DNA of 36,154 nt from an uncultured Eisenbergiella sp. (lineage in GTDB: Bacteria > Bacillota > Clostridia > Lachnospirales > Lachnospiraceae): NCBI GenBank assembly GCA_947626995.1, contig CANQUI010000022.1:1-36154 (forward strand), in the 5' to 3' direction. Below, in pieces: positions 1 to 8,045 of this stretch (positions within the stretch are counted from its first letter, which is position 1; the number at the start of each line of letters is the position of its first letter). The notes under the pieces are model-generated. The model did not search any database, was not told the origin of the DNA, and saw nothing but the letters and a program-made list of their open reading frames with translations. Both the position numbers and the translations under genes were made by a program.

Positions 1-17
1 GAAAAACTGTGTGATTG

Positions 18-44
18 GGAAGAGGTTTCGGCCTCTTCCTTTTA
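18..44 (+). terminator. Rho-independent terminator of an upstream gene
   Basis: An 8-bp stem (GGAAGAGG paired with CCTCTTCC) closes a TTTCGG loop and is followed by a T-rich run. It would end transcription of a plus-strand gene lying before the window. Confidence 0.85.
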
Positions 45-117
45 TTTTTATTTTGCCAACTATAATTTTACACTAACGAGACGCTGCCAGTGGAGGGAAA
101 GGCCGCCGATCCGGCAT

Positions 118-145
118 AAAAAAAGAACCGTCTTAAAAACGGTTC
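118..145 (-). terminator. Rho-independent terminator for the tRNA-Gly transcript
   Basis: On the minus strand, GAACCGT and ACGGTTC form a 7-bp stem around a 7-base loop, followed by seven T residues. It lies about 60 bases downstream of the tRNA gene and should end that transcript. Confidence 0.85.
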
Positions 146-204
146 CGTCGTGTGCCCGCCCTCCTTTGCCGGAGGAAACAAAGGCAGGTCTTTGTCGTGA
201 AAAG

Positions 205-277
205 AGCGACAGACGGGGCTCGAACCCGCGACCTCCACCTTGGCAAGGTGGCGTACTACCAACTGTACTACTGTCGC
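205..277 (-). tRNA. tRNA-Gly (anticodon GCC)
   Basis: Read on the minus strand, a 73-base cloverleaf is visible. The acceptor stem is GCGACAG with CTGTCGC. The anticodon stem is CCACC/GGTGG around TTGCCAA, giving anticodon GCC. The T-loop GGTTCGAGCC is canonical. The discriminator is U at base 205, and no CCA is encoded after it. A terminator follows, and a promoter-like site lies upstream at 315-343. Confidence 0.95.
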
Positions 278-314
278 AAACGTATCGCCGATCCAATTCC
301 CGACGACAAGGACT

Positions 315-343
315 ATATTATCACAGCCGGGGAGAAAATGCAA
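315..343 (-). promoter_or_regulatory. Putative promoter for tRNA-Gly
   Basis: On the minus strand, TTGCAT (338-343) and TAATAT (315-320) are separated by 17 bases. The predicted start is about 30 bases before the tRNA 5' end. Confidence 0.5.
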
Positions 344-351
344 GCCGTATT

Positions 352-365
352 TGCAAAATTTTGCA
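352..365. promoter_or_regulatory. 14-bp perfect palindrome, possible operator
   Basis: TGCAAAATTTTGCA is a perfect palindrome between the divergent tRNA and galK promoters. It ends two bases before the galK -35 box. Position and symmetry suggest a repressor or activator site; the regulator is unknown. Confidence 0.4.
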
Positions 366-367
366 GA

Positions 368-396
368 TTGACAGAAGCTGTGAACACATGCACAAT
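368..396 (+). promoter_or_regulatory. Putative galK promoter
   Basis: A consensus -35 TTGACA (368-373) is followed after 17 bases by CACAAT (391-396), a 4/6 match to the -10 consensus. The predicted start lies about 35 bases before the galK start codon. Confidence 0.55.
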
Positions 397-436
397 AGAC
401 CTATAAGGATGGCAGGAAGCCGGAACGGAGGACGAG

Positions 437-1600
437 ATGAAACAACAGCTTTTGGAAAAATTCGCAGCAGTTTTCGGAGATGCAGAGGGCGCAAAGGTCT
501 ATTTCGCGCCGGGCCGGGTGAATCTGATCGGCGAGCATACGGATTATAACGGCGGACATGTGTTCCCCTGCGCGCTGACCATCGGCACCTACGGGGTGGC
601 CAGAAGGAGAGCAGACGACGCGCTGCATCTGTATTCGGCCAATTTTGAACAGTTGGGCGTGGTCAAAAGCAGTCTGAAGGAACTCATTTTTTCAAAGGAG
701 GCGGACTGGACCAATTATCCCAAGGGCGTGATCTGGGCCTTTGGACAGAAGGGGATGCCGGTGACAGGCGGCATGGATCTTTTGCTCTGGGGCAATATTC
801 CCAACGGTTCCGGCCTTTCTTCCTCCGCGTCCGTGGAGGTGCTGACGGGATTCATCCTGCGGGATCTGTACGGATTTGAGGTTTCCAATCAGGAGCTGGC
901 GCTGATCGGCCAGTACAGCGAGAATCATTACAACGGCGTTAACTGCGGCATTATGGATCAGTTTGCCATCGCCATGGGAAAGGCGGACTGCGCAATTTTT
1001 CTGGATACGGCGACCATGGAATACGCGTACGCGCCCATCCGCCTGGAGGCTATGAAGCTGGTGATTTCCTGCAGCAATAAGAAACGCGGGCTGGGCGATT
1101 CCAAATATAATGAAAGAAGAACCGAATGTGAGACGGCGCTGGAACGGCTGCAGAAGGTGACCGGGATCCGGACGCTGGGAGATCTGGACGAGGACACCTT
1201 TGAGAAGGTTAAGGACGTCATCGGGGATAAGACGCTGATTGCGCGGGCGCGGCACGCGGTTTATGAGAACCGGCGTACCCTGCGGGCGGTAGAGGCGCTG
1301 CGCGCAAACGATATTGCGACCTTTGGCAGGCTGATGAACGAATCCCACATTTCCCTGCGGGACGATTACGAGGTGACGGGCAGGGAGCTTGACACGCTGG
1401 TGGAAGAGGCGTGGAAGATTGACGGCGTCATCGGTTCCCGGATGACGGGCGCGGGATTTGGCGGCTGTACGGTCAGCATTGTAAAAGAGGAGGCCGTGGA
1501 CGTTTTTTGCCAACAGGTCGGAGCGGCTTATCGCAGGGCCGTGGGATACGACGCCGACTTTTATGTGGTGCAGATCGGAGGCGGCCCCACACAGCTATGA
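437..1600 (+). CDS. galK: Galactokinase
   Basis: This 387-residue protein matches the usual length of GalK, which phosphorylates galactose to galactose-1-phosphate in the Leloir pathway in the cytoplasm. The galactokinase signature GRVNLIGEHTDYNGG is at residues 26-40. The GHMP-kinase ATP loop GSGLSSSAS is at about 124-132. The CGIMDQFAIAMG segment at about 170-181 contains the expected catalytic Asp. The C-terminal motif GSRMTGAGFGGC is near residue 340. The ATG at 437 is supported by GGAGG at 427-431. The stop overlaps the next gene as ATGA, so the two are probably translationally coupled. No galT or galE is visible next to it. Confidence 0.96.
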   Translation: MKQQLLEKFAAVFGDAEGAKVYFAPGRVNLIGEHTDYNGGHVFPCALTIGTYGVARRRADDALHLYSANFEQLGVVKSSLKELIFSKEADWTNYPKGVIWAFGQKGMPVTGGMDLLLWGNIPNGSGLSSSASVEVLTGFILRDLYGFEVSNQELALIGQYSENHYNGVNCGIMDQFAIAMGKADCAIFLDTATMEYAYAPIRLEAMKLVISCSNKKRGLGDSKYNERRTECETALERLQKVTGIRTLGDLDEDTFEKVKDVIGDKTLIARARHAVYENRRTLRAVEALRANDIATFGRLMNESHISLRDDYEVTGRELDTLVEEAWKIDGVIGSRMTGAGFGGCTVSIVKEEAVDVFCQQVGAAYRRAVGYDADFYVVQIGGGPTQL

Positions 1601-3426
1601 AATTTTTACTGGCCGCGCTGAACGCGAAATATATTCATTCCAATCCGGCGCTTTACAGTATGCGCGCCTACGCGGCGGCGCGCAGTCCGGCCGCCGGAGA
1701 GCAGGTGGAGATTGCAGAATATACGATCAACCAGCCGTTTTTCGAGATCCTGGACGATCTTTATCAACGCAGGCCGGACGCGGCCGCCTTTTCCTGTTAT
1801 ATCTGGAATTGGACGCTGGTGCGCCGCCTGATCGACGCGCTGCACAAGGTGATGCCGGCGCTTCCCATATGGCTTGGCGGGCCGGAGGTTTCCTTTCACG
1901 CCGAGGCGGTTCTGCAGAAAAATCCCGGCGTGTTCGGCATTATGACGGGAGAGGGAGAGGAAACGTTTTGGGAACTGCTGGAATGGTACGAGGCGCCGCA
2001 AAAGCCGCTTTCAGAGATTGCCGGGCTGGTCTTTCGAAAGAACATGGAGGGCAAAATCCACCGGACCAAAGAGCGGGCACCGCTGGATATGGATGAGCTT
2101 GTGTTTTTTTACCGGGAGGCGCAAGCGGACGCTTTTACCAATCGGATCGTGTACTATGAATCCGGCCGGGGCTGTCCGTTTCGGTGCGGTTATTGTCTTT
2201 CCTCGCTGGATAGAACGGTCCGGCTGCGCAGCCTTGACCGGGTAAAGCAGGAGCTGCAGTTTTTTTTGGACCGCAATACGCCCCAGGTGAAGTTTCTGGA
2301 CCGGACGTTTAACTGCAATCCCGTGCATGCGCTGGAAATCTGGCGGTATCTTTTGGCGCATGACAACGGAGTCACCAATTTTCATTTTGAAATTGCGGCG
2401 GAGCTTCTGACGCAGGAGCAGCTGGATCTGCTTTCCCGGATGCGTCCCGGGCAGGTGCAGCTGGAGATCGGCGTACAGTCCACAAATCCCCGGACGCTGC
2501 AGGCGGTGCGGCGGCGGACGGATCCGGAAAAGCTTGCCCGGTCCGTGGCGCAAATCCGCAAAAGCAATCATGTCCATATCCATCTGGATCTGATCGCCGG
2601 GCTGCCCTATGAAGACCTGTCCCGTTTCCGAAAGTCCTTCAACGATGTATGGCGGATGCGCCCCCATCAGCTGCAGCTGGGCTTTTTGAAGGTGTTAAAA
2701 GGCTCTTATCTGGAGGAGACGGCGGAGCGTTTTGGCATTGTATACGGAGACGAGCCGCCTTATGAGGTGCTGTTTACCCGCTGGCTTTCCTTTGCGGACA
2801 TCGCGCGCCTAAAGCGGATCGCGGAAATGGTGGAGCGCTATCACAACAGCGGTCAGTACCTTCATATGATGGGCGCGCTGGAACGATGTTTTCCGACGCC
2901 CTTTGATCTTTACGATGCGCTGGCGGATTTTTATGACAAACAGGGGGAGCGGGGACACAGCCTGTCCTATGCCGAGGGGTACAGGATCCTGCTGGAGTTT
3001 GCGGTCCTGCGGGATCCGGGTCGGGAACGGCTGTACCGGGAACTGACCGTCTTTGATCTGTATTTAAGGGAAAACGCAAAAAGCCGTCCGGATTTTTTGC
3101 CCCAGCTTTGCGCGCCGCCAAAGAAAGTGCGTGCTTTTTATGAAAGAGAGAAAAAAAGCCCGCGGTATCTGTCCGGATACGAGGGCTGCAGCCCGCAGCA
3201 GGCGAGGCGGATGACCCATCTGGAGGTCTTTCACTGGTGCATGGAGGCGGACCCAAAAGAGCTGCTTTTCGCGTTTGATCAGGCGCCGGAAGAAAAAGAA
3301 TACGCATATTTGTTTGATTACCGCAGGCGCGACCCGCTGACGCATAACGCGCGGGCGGTACTGCTTACAGAATGGGGAGAAGACGATGAACGCACATACG
3401 AAAGCGATCCTGGCTCTGCTGGATGA
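1597..3426 (+). CDS. B12-binding-domain radical SAM protein (DUF4080 type)
   Basis: A 609-residue protein. The open frame extends upstream, but the ATG at 1597 overlaps the galK stop as ATGA and begins the conserved-looking MKFLLAALNAKYIHSNPALY. The N-terminal 150 residues look like a cobalamin-binding Rossmann domain. The radical SAM cluster motif CxxxCxxC is C193, C197 and C200 (CPFRCGYC). The remainder matches my recollection of Clostridia proteins ending in a DUF4080 region. Radical SAM enzymes cleave S-adenosylmethionine reductively, and those with a B12 domain often methylate or rearrange unactivated carbons. No substrate can be inferred here. It lies between galK and nth and overlaps nth by 41 bases. 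Confidence 0.85.
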   Translation: MKFLLAALNAKYIHSNPALYSMRAYAAARSPAAGEQVEIAEYTINQPFFEILDDLYQRRPDAAAFSCYIWNWTLVRRLIDALHKVMPALPIWLGGPEVSFHAEAVLQKNPGVFGIMTGEGEETFWELLEWYEAPQKPLSEIAGLVFRKNMEGKIHRTKERAPLDMDELVFFYREAQADAFTNRIVYYESGRGCPFRCGYCLSSLDRTVRLRSLDRVKQELQFFLDRNTPQVKFLDRTFNCNPVHALEIWRYLLAHDNGVTNFHFEIAAELLTQEQLDLLSRMRPGQVQLEIGVQSTNPRTLQAVRRRTDPEKLARSVAQIRKSNHVHIHLDLIAGLPYEDLSRFRKSFNDVWRMRPHQLQLGFLKVLKGSYLEETAERFGIVYGDEPPYEVLFTRWLSFADIARLKRIAEMVERYHNSGQYLHMMGALERCFPTPFDLYDALADFYDKQGERGHSLSYAEGYRILLEFAVLRDPGRERLYRELTVFDLYLRENAKSRPDFLPQLCAPPKKVRAFYEREKKSPRYLSGYEGCSPQQARRMTHLEVFHWCMEADPKELLFAFDQAPEEKEYAYLFDYRRRDPLTHNARAVLLTEWGEDDERTYESDPGSAG

Positions 3427-4033
3427 GCATTACGGAACGGAATATGTCTGTTACTTAAACCATGAAAACGCCTGGCAGCTTCTGATCGCCACGATCTTAA
3501 GCGCCCAGTGTACGGACGCAAGGGTGAATCTGGTGACGAAGGATCTGTTTGTGAAATATCCGTCGGTGGAGGCGTTTGCCAACGCGGACCTAAAGGAACT
3601 GGAGCAGGACATCCGCTCCACCGGTTTCTATCATAACAAGGCGAAAAATATCATAGCCTGTTGTAAAGATCTGACGGAAAAATTCGGCGGCGAGGTTCCC
3701 TCCTCCCTGGAAGAGCTGACCTCGCTGGCGGGCGTGGGGCGCAAGACCGCGAACGTGATCCGCGGAAATATCTTTCATGAGCCCAGCGTGGTGGTGGATA
3801 CCCATGTGAAACGGATCTCCAAAAAGCTGGGGCTGACAAAAGAGGACGATCCGGTGAAGGTGGAGATGGAGCTGATGAAGGTGCTGCCAAAGGATCACTG
3901 GATCCTTTATAACATCCAGATCATCACGCTGGGGCGGCAGATCTGCAAAGCCCCTACGCCGCACTGTAAAGATTGTTTCCTGACGGAACACTGTCCGGAT
4001 TATCAGAAGAGAAGGAAACTTGCAAAACAATAA
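3386..4033 (+). CDS. nth: Endonuclease III (DNA glycosylase/AP lyase)
   Basis: A 215-residue base-excision-repair enzyme that removes oxidised pyrimidines and nicks abasic sites. The helix-hairpin-helix LAGVGRKTANV contains catalytic Lys120, and the catalytic Asp138 is in VVVDTHVKR. The C-terminal [4Fe-4S] ligands C187, C194, C197 and C203 have the exact C-X6-C-X2-C-X5-C spacing. The ATG at 3386 lies inside the end of the radical SAM gene, preceded by GGAGA at a suitable distance, so translation is probably coupled. Confidence 0.96.
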   Translation: MNAHTKAILALLDEHYGTEYVCYLNHENAWQLLIATILSAQCTDARVNLVTKDLFVKYPSVEAFANADLKELEQDIRSTGFYHNKAKNIIACCKDLTEKFGGEVPSSLEELTSLAGVGRKTANVIRGNIFHEPSVVVDTHVKRISKKLGLTKEDDPVKVEMELMKVLPKDHWILYNIQIITLGRQICKAPTPHCKDCFLTEHCPDYQKRRKLAKQ

Positions 4034-4048
4034 AAAGTGAATTATAAT
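4020..4048 (+). promoter_or_regulatory. Strong promoter for the small membrane peptide and probably the VanW gene
   Basis: TTGCAA (4020-4025) and a perfect TATAAT (4043-4048) are 17 bases apart. The -35 box lies within the last codons of nth. Transcription would start about 30 bases before the 34-codon ORF. Confidence 0.7.
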
Positions 4049-4085
4049 AGGCAGAGGTTGTGGAAAGACTGTGAGGGAAAAGACG

Positions 4086-4190
4086 ATGATGAATCTTCAC
4101 AATAAGAAAACAAAAAAAATCATATCTTCCGTGATCATTCTGATCCTGGTGCTGGCGATGGTGGTACCCACGCTGCTTTCCTTATTATAA
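4086..4190 (+). CDS. Small single-pass membrane peptide (Prli42-like)
   Basis: A 34-codon ORF with tandem ATGs (4086 and 4089), preceded by AGGGA and a strong promoter. It has a short Lys-rich N-terminus (NKKTKK) followed by about 20 hydrophobic residues ending in VVPTLLSLL. The architecture resembles the Firmicutes stressosome-associated peptide Prli42: a basic cytoplasmic tail plus one transmembrane helix. The resemblance is architectural, not a demonstrated homology. It ends 50 bases before the VanW-type gene and probably shares its transcript. Confidence 0.6.
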   Translation: MMNLHNKKTKKIISSVIILILVLAMVVPTLLSLL

Positions 4191-4240
4191 GACAGGGACG
4201 CAGGAAGAAAGAAAACGGATCGCATAGAGGGGAAGTTGGC

Positions 4241-5782
4241 ATGAAAAAGTGGAAAACCTGGATAATGCTCCTGCTGCTGGCATCGGCGGTCTTTGCGGCC
4301 GATAAAAGAGAAGCCGCCGCCGCACCGAACGATACGATACGACAGGGCGTATCCGCTGACGGGATCGATCTGTCCGGCATGACGCAGGCGCAGGCGCAGC
4401 AGACGCTGACCGAATATGTGGAGCAAAGCAGGAACGCGCCGATCACGTTATATGCCGCCGACGGGGAAAGCGTTACCGTGTCGGCGGGACAGCTGGGCCT
4501 GTTCTGGGAGAATCCGGATCTGGTACAGCAGGCGGCGGATCTGGGAGAAACCGGAAATATCGTGGCGCGCTACAAGGTCTTGCAGGATTTAAAGCATAAG
4601 GGATATTCGTACGAGGTAAAACTGGATTTTGACCGCAGCGCCATTTCGGGCGTGGTGCAGGAGCAGTGCCAGCGTTTTAACGTGGAGGCGGTGAACGCAC
4701 AGCTGACGAGAAAAAACGGCGTTTTTGAGGTGACGGAGGGACAGACCGGATATACGGTGGATGTGGAGGCCTCCGTTTCCGCCATCTATGATTATCTGAC
4801 GCAGCAGTGGGATAAAACGGAAGGCAGCGTGCAGCTGGCGATGGCGGTGGAGGAGCCGAAGGGAACGGCCGAGGAGCTTTTGCAGGTAAAAGACGTGCTG
4901 GGGACGTTTACCACCAGCTATTCCACCTCCGGCGCGGACCGGAGCCGCAATGTGGAGAACGGATGCCGTCTCATCAACGGGACCACGCTGTATCCCGGCG
5001 ATACGTTTTCCACCTATGATACGGTCAAACCCTTCAGTTCCGAAAACGGATATTATCTGGCGGGCTCCTATCTGAACGGAAAGGTGGTAGACAGCATCGG
5101 CGGCGGGATCTGTCAGGTGTCCACCACGCTGTACAACGCGGTGCTTTTGTCGGAGCTGGAGGTCTCGGAACGGCATAACCATTCCATGATCGTCAACTAT
5201 GTGGATCCTTCCGCGGACGCGGCCATTGCCGAATCCTCCGGAAAAGATTTCAAGTTTGTAAACAGTACGGAATATCCGATCTACATAGAGGGAAGCACGC
5301 AGAATAAGAAGATTACCTTTACGATCTACGGCGTGGAGACCAGGGATCCCGGCCATTCGGTAAGTTACGTCAGCGAGGTGCTGGAAAAGAAGGTGCCGGA
5401 GCAGGATAAGATCGTGGCGGACGCTTCCCAGCCCATCGGCTTTATCCACACCACCGCGGCGCATATCGGATACCGGGCGCAGCTGTGGAAGGTGGTGAAG
5501 GAAGACGGCGTCGAGGTGAGCCGCGAGGTTATCAATACGAGCAGCTATCAGATGAGCCCCAAGACGGTAACGGTGGGAACCGCCACCGCAGATCCCAATT
5601 ACAGCAATCTGATCCAGACCGCCATCGCCAGTAACGATACCCAGACCGTAAAGGACACCATTGCCAATATCCAGGCGGCCCAGGCCATGGCCCAGGCGAT
5701 GACGCCGGAGCAGCTCGCGCAGCTTCAGGCGGCGCAGGCGGCCGCGCAGCAGGCCGAGCAGGACGCCCAGGCCGGCAATTAG
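4241..5782 (+). CDS. VanW-family exported protein with peptidoglycan-binding-like domain
   Basis: A 513-residue protein with a signal peptide (basic MKKWK, hydrophobic to about residue 20, possible cleavage near VFA-ADK). A region at about 70-200 resembles the YoaR-type peptidoglycan-binding domain. The VanW domain at about 225-355 includes LYPGDTFSTYD and GGGICQVSTTLYNAVL. The last 70 residues are Ala/Gln-rich and probably flexible. VanW proteins are found in some vancomycin-resistance clusters and widely as single chromosomal copies in Clostridia; their activity is unclear. No van ligase genes are nearby, so glycopeptide resistance should not be inferred. A cell-envelope role is likely. Confidence 0.85.
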   Translation: MKKWKTWIMLLLLASAVFAADKREAAAAPNDTIRQGVSADGIDLSGMTQAQAQQTLTEYVEQSRNAPITLYAADGESVTVSAGQLGLFWENPDLVQQAADLGETGNIVARYKVLQDLKHKGYSYEVKLDFDRSAISGVVQEQCQRFNVEAVNAQLTRKNGVFEVTEGQTGYTVDVEASVSAIYDYLTQQWDKTEGSVQLAMAVEEPKGTAEELLQVKDVLGTFTTSYSTSGADRSRNVENGCRLINGTTLYPGDTFSTYDTVKPFSSENGYYLAGSYLNGKVVDSIGGGICQVSTTLYNAVLLSELEVSERHNHSMIVNYVDPSADAAIAESSGKDFKFVNSTEYPIYIEGSTQNKKITFTIYGVETRDPGHSVSYVSEVLEKKVPEQDKIVADASQPIGFIHTTAAHIGYRAQLWKVVKEDGVEVSREVINTSSYQMSPKTVTVGTATADPNYSNLIQTAIASNDTQTVKDTIANIQAAQAMAQAMTPEQLAQLQAAQAAAQQAEQDAQAGN

Positions 5783-5794
5783 AGGGGATTTTTC

Positions 5795-6319
5795 ATGCAG
5801 ACAGTCGTCATGACCAAGTGGGCGGGACTGGAGGGCACGGCGCATTTGGCGGAACGGTGCGGCCGCCGGCTGGCAGAACGGTATCCGGCGCATCTGATCG
5901 AAACCGCCCGCGGGTTTTTACAATATCTTTCGGTGCAGCAGGAGAAGGCCATCGCCGAGGCGGCGGACGTACGGCTGATGCAGGAGGTATCGGAAGGCGG
6001 CGTATTCGGCGCACTCTGGACGCTGGGACAACGGGCGGGATGCGGCTTGCGCATCGAGCTGAAAAAAATACCGATCCGGCAGGAAACCGTGGAGATCTGT
6101 AACTTTCTGGACCTCAATCCGTACCGGCTGCTGGGGACCGGGAGCCTGCTTTGTATTACCTCCCAGGGAGAGGTGCTTGCGGCGCGGCTGCAAGAGGCCG
6201 GGATCGACGCGGCGGTGATCGGATTTACGGCGCCGGGGCATGACCGCGTGGTGCAAAACAAAGAATTCAGACGCTTTTTGGAACCGGTAGGGGTCGATGA
6301 AATCCATCGGGCCCTGTAA
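5795..6319 (+). CDS. AIR-synthase C-terminal-like protein (PurM/HypE/ThiL C-domain fold)
   Basis: A 174-residue protein starting 12 bases after the VanW gene, with RBS AGGGGA. Motifs typical of the C-terminal half of the PurM/HypE/SelD/ThiL superfamily are present: EGGVFGALW, the LNPYRLLGTGSLL segment, LQEAGIDAAVIG, and an Arg/Val-rich end. The N-terminal ATP-binding half found in full enzymes (about 330 residues) is absent and is not encoded upstream. It could be a standalone regulatory or binding domain. No hydrogenase genes are visible, so a hypE function is not supported. Confidence 0.7.
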   Translation: MQTVVMTKWAGLEGTAHLAERCGRRLAERYPAHLIETARGFLQYLSVQQEKAIAEAADVRLMQEVSEGGVFGALWTLGQRAGCGLRIELKKIPIRQETVEICNFLDLNPYRLLGTGSLLCITSQGEVLAARLQEAGIDAAVIGFTAPGHDRVVQNKEFRRFLEPVGVDEIHRAL

Positions 6320-6384
6320 AAAACCGAATTATCACCGGCTAAGAGCCGGACAGTCAGCCGCAGGCGCGGCGGAAATGAGGAAAA

Positions 6385-6867
6385 ATGAGAGAAGAATTGC
6401 TGCGTATCATTGAACGGAACAGCCGGATCGACCTGAAGGAACTGGCGGTGATTTTGGGCGCGGAGGAGATTGACGTGGTCAATGAGATGGCCGCCATGGA
6501 GGCCGAGGGCATTATCTGCGGTTACCATACGCTCATCGACTGGGAGAAGACCAGCATCGAAAAAGTGTCGGCGCTGATCGAGGTGCGCGTCACGCCGCAG
6601 CGGGGACAGGGATTTGACCGGATTGCGGAACGGATCTATAAATATCCGGAGGTGAACGCGGTCTATCTGATTTCCGGCGGGTTCGATCTTTTGGTCACGC
6701 TGGAGGGGAAATCCTTAAAGGAAGTTTCCGCTTTTGTTTCAGACAAGCTGGCGCCGCTGGAAAGCGTACTGAGTACCGCGACGCATTTTATCCTGAAAAA
6801 GTATAAGGATCATGGAACCATTCTGACCAGACAGTATGAGGATCAAAGAGAGAAGGTGTCGCCGTGA
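6385..6867 (+). CDS. Lrp/AsnC-family transcriptional regulator
   Basis: A 160-residue protein with an N-terminal winged helix (IERNSRIDLKELAVILG through EGIICGYHT) and a C-terminal ligand-binding domain (YKYPEVNAVYLISGGFDLLVTLEG). This is the standard Lrp/AsnC arrangement of amino-acid-responsive dimeric regulators. Its stop overlaps the aminotransferase GTG start as GTGA, so it very likely regulates, or is co-expressed with, amino-acid metabolism encoded next to it. Confidence 0.92.
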   Translation: MREELLRIIERNSRIDLKELAVILGAEEIDVVNEMAAMEAEGIICGYHTLIDWEKTSIEKVSALIEVRVTPQRGQGFDRIAERIYKYPEVNAVYLISGGFDLLVTLEGKSLKEVSAFVSDKLAPLESVLSTATHFILKKYKDHGTILTRQYEDQREKVSP

Positions 6868-8045
6868 GGAATCCGTTATCCGACCGGATTGTGCAGATCA
6901 AGCCCTCCGGGATCCGAAAATTTTTTGATATTGTAAGCGAGATGCCCGACGCCATTTCCCTGGGCGTGGGAGAGCCGGATTTCGATACGCCCTGGCACAT
7001 CCGGGACGAGGGAATCTATTCGCTGGAAAAGGGGCGGACCTTTTATACCTCCAATCTGGGGCTGAAGGAACTGCGGGAGGAGATCTGCAAGTATCTTGCG
7101 CGCCGCTTCGATCTGCATTATGATTGCCAGAATGAGGTGATCGTGACGGTGGGCGGTTCCGAGGCCATTGATATTGCGCTGCGGACCATGATCAATCCCG
7201 GCGACGAGGTGATCATCCCCCAGCCCTCTTACGTTTCGTACGAGCCGTGCGCGATTCTTGCAAACGCAAAGCCGGTGATCCTGAATCTGAAAGCGGAGAA
7301 TGAATTCCGGCTTACCGCGCAGGAACTGGAGGATGCGATCACCGAGCGGACAAAGGTGCTGATTCTGCCGTTCCCCAACAATCCCACCGGCGCCATCATG
7401 GAGCGCGCCGATCTGGAGGCCATTGCCAGAGTGATCATACAGCATGATCTGTTTGTTATTTCCGATGAGATCTACGCGGAGCTTTCCTACAAGGGAAAGC
7501 ATGTGTCCATCGCCCAGATTCCGGGCATGAAGGAGCGGACCGTGCTGATCAACGGTTTTTCCAAATCCTATGCCATGACGGGATGGCGGCTGGGTTATGC
7601 CTGCGCGCCGCAGAGGATCACCGAGCAAATGTTCAAGATCCATCAGTTTGCGATCATGTGCGCGCCCACTACCAGCCAGTATGCCGCGATAGAGGCGTTA
7701 AAAAACGGGGACGGGGACGTGGAGCGGATGCGGGAGCAGTACAACCAGCGCCGCCGGTATCTGGTTCACGCGTTTGAAGAGATGGGGCTGCCCTGCTTTG
7801 AACCGTTCGGGGCCTTTTATATCTTTCCCTGCATCCGGGAATTTCATATGACCAGCGACGAGTTTGCCACCCGGTTTTTGGAAGAGGAAAAGGTGGCCGT
7901 GGTGCCGGGCACGGCGTTTGGCGACTGCGGAGAGGGATTCCTGCGGATTTCCTACGCGTATTCCCTGGAAAATCTGAAGGTGGCCATCGGCAGACTGGAA
8001 CGCTTTGTCAAGAGGCTGAAAGCGCAGCAGGGCAGGGACGTATGA
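6864..8045 (+). CDS. Class I/II PLP-dependent aminotransferase
   Basis: A 393-residue fold-type I aminotransferase with a GTG start overlapping the regulator stop. Key features are YTSNLGLKELR near residue 61, PNNPTGA at about 171-177, the SDEIYAEL segment at 200-207, and NGFSKSYAMTGWRLGYA, which contains the Schiff-base Lys234. It is the length of aspartate- or aromatic-type transaminases. The donor and acceptor cannot be read from sequence. Coupling to an Lrp regulator upstream and trmL downstream (ATGA overlap) indicates one operon. Confidence 0.93.
   Translation: MRNPLSDRIVQIKPSGIRKFFDIVSEMPDAISLGVGEPDFDTPWHIRDEGIYSLEKGRTFYTSNLGLKELREEICKYLARRFDLHYDCQNEVIVTVGGSEAIDIALRTMINPGDEVIIPQPSYVSYEPCAILANAKPVILNLKAENEFRLTAQELEDAITERTKVLILPFPNNPTGAIMERADLEAIARVIIQHDLFVISDEIYAELSYKGKHVSIAQIPGMKERTVLINGFSKSYAMTGWRLGYACAPQRITEQMFKIHQFAIMCAPTTSQYAAIEALKNGDGDVERMREQYNQRRRYLVHAFEEMGLPCFEPFGAFYIFPCIREFHMTSDEFATRFLEEEKVAVVPGTAFGDCGEGFLRISYAYSLENLKVAIGRLERFVKRLKAQQGRDV

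Noticed and set aside
692-1513. Long minus-strand open frame opposite galK (273 codons)
   Set aside because: It is an antisense shadow of a gene with intact family motifs; the product is His/Arg/Gln-rich with no recognisable domain and no RBS.
4241-5782. VanW gene as evidence for vancomycin resistance
   Set aside because: There are no vanA/vanB-type ligase, vanH or vanX genes nearby; single VanW-type genes are common in Clostridia chromosomes.
4589-5893. 434-codon minus-strand frame opposite the VanW gene
   Set aside because: Low-complexity Leu/Arg/His-rich translation, fully antisense to a convincing exported protein. High GC creates long open antisense frames here.
6338-6352. Hairpin CCGGCT-AAG-AGCCGG between the AIR-like gene and the Lrp gene as a terminator
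   Set aside because: There is no T run after the 6-bp stem on either strand, so termination is not supported.
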